Shown here in pieces: positions 32,558 to 36,426 of a stretch of DNA of 36,426 nucleotides. Numbering within the stretch: the first letter of the stretch is position 1; each line of letters begins with the position of its first letter. This stretch comes from CAZKMM01 sp964592965 (GTDB lineage Bacteria > RBG-13-61-14 > DRUE01): contig CAZQJX010000008.1 in the NCBI GenBank assembly GCA_964592965.1, forward strand, positions 1-36,426, written 5' to 3'. The position numbers were made by a program, and so were the translations under genes. The notes under the pieces are model-generated. The model saw nothing but the letters and a program-made list of their open reading frames with translations, was not told the DNA's origin and ran no database searches.

Positions 32558-33142
32558 TTATTCCTTTACCAATCCACTAAATCCCATAAACGCCAAAGAT
32601 AATAATCCTGCTGTTATTAAAGCAATAGCTGTTCCTTTTAATGGTTTGGGGATATCCGCCAGCTCAAGCTTTTCCCGAATGCCTGCCATAAGAATTAGCG
32701 CCAGAGTAAAACCTAATCCTGCAGAAAAGGCAAACACCAGACTTTCTAAAAAGCTATATTCTTTTTGAATATTAAGCACAGCCACTCCTAAAATAGCGCA
32801 GTTGGTAGTGATAAGTGGGAGAAAAATTCCCAGCGCTTCATAAAGGGCGGGAAATTGCTTGAGCAAAACCATCTCCACAAGCTGAACCAAACTGGCAATG
32901 ACTAAAATAAAAACAATGGTCTGTAAATACTCAAGATTTAAAGGAACCAGAATGTAATGATAAAAAATCCAAGTGAAAAAGCTCGCCATTGTCATCACAA
33001 AAATAACCGCCATTCCCATTCCAATAGAGGTTTCTATTTTCTTGCTTACTCCCAGAAATGGGCAAATCCCCAAAAACCTATGAAGAACAAAATTATTGAC
33101 GAGAATGGCGCCAATTACTAATTTGAAGTATTCAACTGCCAT
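32558..33142 (-). CDS. rnfA: Rnf complex subunit RnfA
   Basis: Membrane subunit with six predicted helices, 194 residues, usual length. ILVNNFVLHRFLGICPFLGVSK carries the cysteine that pairs with that of RnfE around a [2Fe-2S] cluster; His replaces the Ser often seen before RFLG. LVQLVEMVLLKQFPALYEALGIF and TTNCAILG are family segments. It is first in the operon, with an AAGGAGAGAG ribosome site and a near-consensus promoter upstream. The A-B-C-D-G-E order matches proteobacterial rnf/rsx operons rather than the C-D-G-E-A-B order of clostridia. Confidence 0.95.
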   Translation of the reverse strand: MAVEYFKLVIGAILVNNFVLHRFLGICPFLGVSKKIETSIGMGMAVIFVMTMASFFTWIFYHYILVPLNLEYLQTIVFILVIASLVQLVEMVLLKQFPALYEALGIFLPLITTNCAILGVAVLNIQKEYSFLESLVFAFSAGLGFTLALILMAGIREKLELADIPKPLKGTAIALITAGLLSLAFMGFSGLVKE

Positions 33143-33175
33143 TTTTCAGAACTCTCTCCTTGTTTATCTTATATT

Positions 33176-33204
33176 CTTATATCTTGTTTTTCGGATTTTG
33201 TCAA
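33176..33204 (-). promoter_or_regulatory. Predicted strong promoter of the rnf operon
   Basis: On the minus strand, a perfect TTGACA (33204-33199) and TATAAG (33181-33176) are separated by exactly 17 bases. The expected start, near 33169, would leave a leader of about 27 bases containing an AAGGAGAGAG ribosome site before the rnfA ATG at 33142. The rest of the 173-bp gap (33205-33315) is AT-rich. It holds short weak inverted repeats such as GCTAA/TTAGC but no clear terminator or operator. Confidence 0.7.
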
Positions 33205-33315
33205 CCAAGAAAGTCTTTTTTAGAGCGAAAAAAATTTAAGATAAAAATTTAAAAAGTTTTTTGCAAATATTAAGTTATTGAGGCTAAAGTTTTAGCTGGA
33301 AAACTTACAGCAGTT

Positions 33316-34098
33316 TTAGCGCGTTTTAGAAAAAGCTGCCTCTTCAAGCTCAGATTTAAACCTTGAAATTAACCCCGGGTCGTCAGTTTGAATGGCATCA
33401 ATTCCTAGCTGATATTTCTTTTTCATTATTTCAATATCATTGATGGGCATTGTTATAACTTTTAGCTTAAGGCGATGGGCTCTTTTGATGAGAAATTTGG
33501 TTGCCAGCGGAATCAAAGTTCCCACCCAATCCGCACCGTATCTTTTTGCCTGCTCAAGCGTTAGGGCAGGGAAGGGAAAGGATATGCAAGAGACAAGCTC
33601 AGGATAGTTATTTTCTAGCCATTTGAGCTGGTTAAGATGCCACAAGCCAAAAATGACTTTATCTTCCATTTGATACTCTTTAACCAGCTCCACCATTTTT
33701 TGAAGCGCGCTGATAGATTTTTCTTTGGTATCCAGATATACTCCTGCATTATGTTTTTTTGCATAAGCCAGAACCTGCTTTAGGGTGGGAATGAGCTCGC
33801 CGTTTTTGGTTTGAAGGGATTTTATTTCAGTTAGTGTTAAATTTTTAACTTTTCCTTTTCCGTTGGTGGTGCGGTTAACAGTAGGGTCGTGCATTATGAT
33901 AAATATACCATCTTTGGTCAGGCGAGGGTCGCACTCAATATAATCCATTTTATATTTCTCAATCGCAATCTGATAGGCTTTTAAAGTGTTTTCATCTGCT
34001 TCTCGGTTGGCTCCACGATGAGCAACATATATGGGACGGGAAAGAGCAGAAAAAGATAAAACAAAACTAAAAAGTAGAATTAAACCTTTTCTTTTCAT
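33316..34098 (-). CDS. Exported glycerophosphodiester phosphodiesterase
   Basis: Metal-dependent TIM-barrel enzyme that splits glycerophosphodiesters (deacylated phospholipids) into glycerol 3-phosphate and an alcohol. It has 260 residues. An N-terminal signal peptide (about 1-20, KRKGLILLFSFVLSFSALS, no lipobox Cys) places it in the periplasm. Active-site residues are His27 (AHRGA), Glu55 and Asp57 (IECDPRLTKDG) and His70 (MHDPTVNRTT). The C-terminal DAIQTDDPGLISRF is also typical. It starts directly at the stop of the exported unrecognised gene, so the two are probably co-translated. The true substrate may be a lipid head group or a related phosphodiester. Confidence 0.9.
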   Translation of the reverse strand: MKRKGLILLFSFVLSFSALSRPIYVAHRGANREADENTLKAYQIAIEKYKMDYIECDPRLTKDGIFIIMHDPTVNRTTNGKGKVKNLTLTEIKSLQTKNGELIPTLKQVLAYAKKHNAGVYLDTKEKSISALQKMVELVKEYQMEDKVIFGLWHLNQLKWLENNYPELVSCISFPFPALTLEQAKRYGADWVGTLIPLATKFLIKRAHRLKLKVITMPINDIEIMKKKYQLGIDAIQTDDPGLISRFKSELEEAAFSKTR

Positions 34099-35418
34099 TT
34101 ACTGACTTAAACTTTTTATCTGGATTTTTAGGGGCTGGTCTAAAATATAAAGCCAGGGCTTTATGGTGTTTTGGTCAAGTTTTTGGTCAGAAACCATATA
34201 ATAAAGCCGATACTCATATTTTCCGGCTGGAACTTCAAACATACCTGAAATTTTAAATCCTACCTGATGCCTTCCCGGCTCTGCTTCTGGCGGGTCTTTT
34301 TGCTCACTATCGTCAATATAAAATGTCACGATATTAACATATTTTCCCCATTCTTTGGGCACGATAAATCTCTCTACCAAATTGCCTTTATCTCCACCAA
34401 CCGCATACCAGTTATGGTTAGAAGTGCGATTGAGATTTTCTTCTTTTTCATCCATCTTTCCGTCTAATATTACAGGTTTGGGATTGACCGCATCAAAATA
34501 ATAAGAGCCGAGAAAATTTTTGTTAAAATCTATTGTGTAGAGCATATAAGAGCCCTTTAAAAAAGAACTTGCTCCTGGTGGTATTGTAAAAAATATCGGT
34601 GTGTAAAACCAATCACGATAAAACACATTGTCAGCACCACCGCTAAGCTTGACTTTTATTTTGAATAGCTCAACTCCACCAATCATTCTTCTTATTACAC
34701 GGACTGGACCATCTATCCAAGCAACAAGGTCAGTAGGAGTATTATATTCTCCTGACCTTATCTTAATAATCCCTCCAAAAGCACGAATAAATCCCCTTCC
34801 CTTAATTCTATCAACCATATTGGGTCCGATTTTTCCGCTCGGGCTAATCAAATGCAGGCGGTCAAAATATCCTTCACCAATTGGTTCGCCAAACCAATAA
34901 TAATCGGTTTTAACAAAATTTCTCCCTTCTTCTACTAAGTTTTTTACATAATCTTTTGACGAACGAGGAGCAGAACATTCAAAAGAGAATATATAAGCAT
35001 AAGCATTTTGATTTTTTACCGGGTCGGTTATAACAACTTCAACACCCTTTTTTGCACCTTGAGGGAATTTAAAATCTTTGGGTGCGGACAATCCCGCATC
35101 CCAAACCATAAAAACAAGCTCGTCTTGCTTATCTAATCTGCTGTTCCCTTCTTGGGGATTTCTCTGAGAACCATTGGGAAAAACATATTCCCCGTCTTTG
35201 GTTTTTTCATCAATTTGGAATGGAATGGGCTCAAATCTACCATCTCGCCAGATAAATACCCCAATATGCCTTATTTTTTCTCCCAAAAGCAAAGAAAGCT
35301 TTTTACCTTCTATTACAACTGCATCTTTTCTCCAAGAAAGAGGTGATTGAGCATAAATATATCCTGCTATAATACTCAAAACAAAAAATAAGATTATTTT
35401 ATTGTATTTTGCTGACAT
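34099..35418 (-). CDS. Exported protein of unknown function, about 440 residues
   Basis: I do not recognise a family with confidence. The ATG at 35418 is preferred (439 residues) because MSAKYNKIILFFVLSIIAGYIYA then forms a clean signal peptide cleaved before QSPLSW. A TTG ten codons upstream is possible but would overlap the preceding gene. The mature protein is soluble and rich in aromatic residues, Gly and Pro, with alternating polar and hydrophobic stretches that look beta-rich. Segments such as GVFIWRDGRFEPIPFQIDE and RLDKQDELVFMVWDAG suggest a carbohydrate- or envelope-related beta-sandwich, but this is a guess. It has no lipobox and no membrane helix after the signal. It lies between an unknown cytoplasmic protein and the exported GDPD. 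Confidence 0.75.
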   Translation of the reverse strand: MSAKYNKIILFFVLSIIAGYIYAQSPLSWRKDAVVIEGKKLSLLLGEKIRHIGVFIWRDGRFEPIPFQIDEKTKDGEYVFPNGSQRNPQEGNSRLDKQDELVFMVWDAGLSAPKDFKFPQGAKKGVEVVITDPVKNQNAYAYIFSFECSAPRSSKDYVKNLVEEGRNFVKTDYYWFGEPIGEGYFDRLHLISPSGKIGPNMVDRIKGRGFIRAFGGIIKIRSGEYNTPTDLVAWIDGPVRVIRRMIGGVELFKIKVKLSGGADNVFYRDWFYTPIFFTIPPGASSFLKGSYMLYTIDFNKNFLGSYYFDAVNPKPVILDGKMDEKEENLNRTSNHNWYAVGGDKGNLVERFIVPKEWGKYVNIVTFYIDDSEQKDPPEAEPGRHQVGFKISGMFEVPAGKYEYRLYYMVSDQKLDQNTIKPWLYILDQPLKIQIKSLSQ

Positions 35419-35428
35419 TTTTAAGATA

Positions 35429-36010
35429 TTATGTTCTGCATAAAACAAACCAATTGGGCATTTCTTTTACGCCTTTTTTGTATGCCCTGCCGATTACAAC
35501 ATCTTCGCTTACCCATCTTAAATAATCAACAGTGCTGTCATAAACGAACCTTGTAAGACCTGCTTCGTTAGATTTGATTTTAGGAAGATGTTCGGGCTTT
35601 TCCTCTGGAAGTTTCATATAATTTATTGCCAGCTCTTTTGGTTTTTCTGAATGTTTTTCAACAACAAAATATCCCCAGCCAATAAGCCAGCCAAGAGAAA
35701 AATTATTATAACCAGCAATATAACCCTTTGATGTTTTATAAAATACCTTTTGAAATCTTGTAAAAACAGGCAGAGAGTTTTTGCCTTCAAATGGAAAAAG
35801 CTTTAAAGGCGGTGCGGATTCAGAAACCAGATAATTAAAATCTAGTGCTTGCTCTGATTTTTCAGCTAATTCCCACAATTTAATCTGATGTGATTTTTTT
35901 AAATCTATTACTTGAGCAATTCTATCATTCTTATTTAATTTTCTCAGGTGGTTGGTAATTTCCTCTAGAGTTATATCTGGATGTTCTAATAAAGATTTAA
36001 GCTCAGGCAT
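35429..36010 (-). CDS. Conserved-looking protein of unknown function, 193 residues
   Basis: I do not recognise the family. The N-terminal about 50 residues are helical and charged (LEEITNHLRKLNKNDRIAQ). The rest looks like a compact alpha/beta domain with many aromatic residues (YIAGYNNFSLGWLIGWGYF) and a Cys near the end (NWFVLCRT). It has no signal peptide and no clear membrane helix, so it is probably cytoplasmic. A good ribosome site AAGGGGAG lies shortly before the ATG. The Arg-Phe-Val-Tyr and Val-Ile-Gly-Arg-Ala patches look like conserved core elements, which suggests a real enzyme or binding domain, possibly lipid-linked given the GDPD downstream. That link is only contextual. Confidence 0.75.
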   Translation of the reverse strand: MPELKSLLEHPDITLEEITNHLRKLNKNDRIAQVIDLKKSHQIKLWELAEKSEQALDFNYLVSESAPPLKLFPFEGKNSLPVFTRFQKVFYKTSKGYIAGYNNFSLGWLIGWGYFVVEKHSEKPKELAINYMKLPEEKPEHLPKIKSNEAGLTRFVYDSTVDYLRWVSEDVVIGRAYKKGVKEMPNWFVLCRT

Positions 36011-36056
36011 AATTTCTCCCCTTTAAGCAAAAACTGTTTAATGTTTTTAAATTAAT

Positions 36057-36413
36057 TTAAGCCTGAGAGGCTTCAGCCTGCTTAGCCTTCTGCTCTCTTC
36101 TCATTTTTTGATAATGAGCAGCACACAAGCCCTTTGCATAATGAGGACGGTTGCATCCCGGAACACTGCAAGTCTTTTTGGTAGCTACTTTTTTAACTCT
36201 TTTTACCCGTTTTTTTGTTTTTTTTGCCTTTTTGGCTTTTTTAACTTTTCTTGTCCTGCCTGCAGGAGCAGAAGTTCCAATTAAAATATTTTCTAATTGA
36301 GCAAGTCTTTTATCCAGAGCTTTGGTGGTTTCGCTCAGCTTCTCATTAGTTTTAAGAAGCTGGTCAAGAACCTGCTCCAGGTTGTAAATAAGACCTTTCT
36401 TTTTGCGTGCCAT
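36057..36413 (-). CDS. Small Lys-rich protein with coiled coil and Cys/His zinc motif
   Basis: 118 residues, no named family that I can assign. It has three parts. Residues about 8-45 are a predicted coiled coil (LEQVLDQLLKTNEKLSETTK). Residues about 53-80 are an almost pure Lys/Arg/Ala/Val basic stretch, reminiscent of histone H1-like tails. Residues 82-100 hold Cys82, Cys87, Cys97 and His100 (CSVPGCNRPHYAKGLCAAH), a compact probable zinc site of the C-x4-C-x9-C-x2-H type also seen in some HNH-type and deltaproteobacterial small proteins. A nucleic-acid-binding or nucleoid role is plausible but inferred. A strong AAGGAGG ribosome site (36426-36420) lies six bases before the ATG. Confidence 0.85.
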   Translation of the reverse strand: MARKKKGLIYNLEQVLDQLLKTNEKLSETTKALDKRLAQLENILIGTSAPAGRTRKVKKAKKAKKTKKRVKRVKKVATKKTCSVPGCNRPHYAKGLCAAHYQKMRREQKAKQAEASQA

Positions 36414-36419
36414 TTAATA

Positions 36420-36426
36420 CCTCCTT
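36420..36426 (-). promoter_or_regulatory. Strong Shine-Dalgarno sequence of the zinc-motif gene
   Basis: On the minus strand the last seven bases of the window read AAGGAGG, six bases before the ATG at 36413. This fixes the start and predicts efficient translation. Its promoter lies beyond the window edge. Confidence 0.85.

Noticed and set aside
27935..33142. Na+-pumping NADH:quinone reductase (Nqr) instead of Rnf
   Set aside because: The presence of RnfB polyferredoxin and RnfC, with the rnfABCDGE order and no NqrF or NqrA, identifies Rnf.
33205..33315. Terminator or operator between the GDPD gene and rnfA
   Set aside because: Short repeats such as GCTAA/TTAGC are AT-rich, tiny and without a T-run.

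Overview
This window holds about 36 kb of ordinary bacterial chromosome, very densely packed and without mobile elements. I see no rRNA, tRNA, CRISPR array or insertion sequence, and no stretch over 300 bases lacks a gene. The gene content suggests a free-living, Gram-negative-type anaerobe or facultative anaerobe: an Rnf ion-pumping complex, a two-subunit class I (oxygen-sensitive) fumarase with malate dehydrogenase, UDP-glucuronate decarboxylase, HslUV, and aromatic and arginine biosynthesis. Base composition is moderately AT-rich and the proteins are rich in Lys and Glu. From memory, the orders pheA-hisC-tyrA-aroA-cmk-rpsA-sppA-HU and xerC-hslV-hslU-argB-argD-argF recall Desulfobacterota/Deltaproteobacteria and some candidate phyla. 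I cannot assign a lineage from the sequence alone.

Layout. (1) 1-5777, minus strand. The operon mdh, fumarase alpha, fumarase beta, UDP-glucuronate decarboxylase, lepB is followed by mgtE, which has its own predicted promoter, and by the first 48 codons of recO running off the left edge. (2) 5959-17787, plus strand, almost every junction overlapping or nearly so: pheA, hisC, tyrA, aroA (phenylalanine, tyrosine and chorismate-precursor synthesis), cmk, rpsA, sppA, HU, a HIT protein, a LapA-like membrane protein, a XerC-like recombinase, hslV and hslU. (3) 17876-25508, plus strand: a REC-GAF-GAF response regulator coupled to argB, then argD, argF, a J-domain/TPR protein and dnaK. (4) 25569-33142, minus strand: rnfABCDGE behind a near-consensus promoter, then a large YfhO-like membrane protein. 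(5) 33316-36413, minus strand: a small Lys-rich zinc-motif protein, two unrecognised proteins (the second exported) and an exported glycerophosphodiester phosphodiesterase.

How the genes work together. Malate dehydrogenase and fumarase form the oxaloacetate-malate-fumarate arm of the TCA cycle, which can run reductively in anaerobes. Rnf couples ferredoxin and NAD redox chemistry to an ion gradient. The plus-strand blocks are biosynthetic and housekeeping, including two protein quality-control modules: HslUV, and a J-protein/Hsp70 pair.

Points most worth a second look: the right-edge four-gene cassette with two unrecognised proteins; loss of an expected cluster cysteine in RnfB (Ser224) and a Ser at the expected flavin-acceptor site of RnfD (Ser168); three promoters lying so close to their start codons that the transcripts would be leaderless or nearly so; a triplicated 15-bp in-frame repeat in mgtE; and a response regulator without an output domain coupled to argB.
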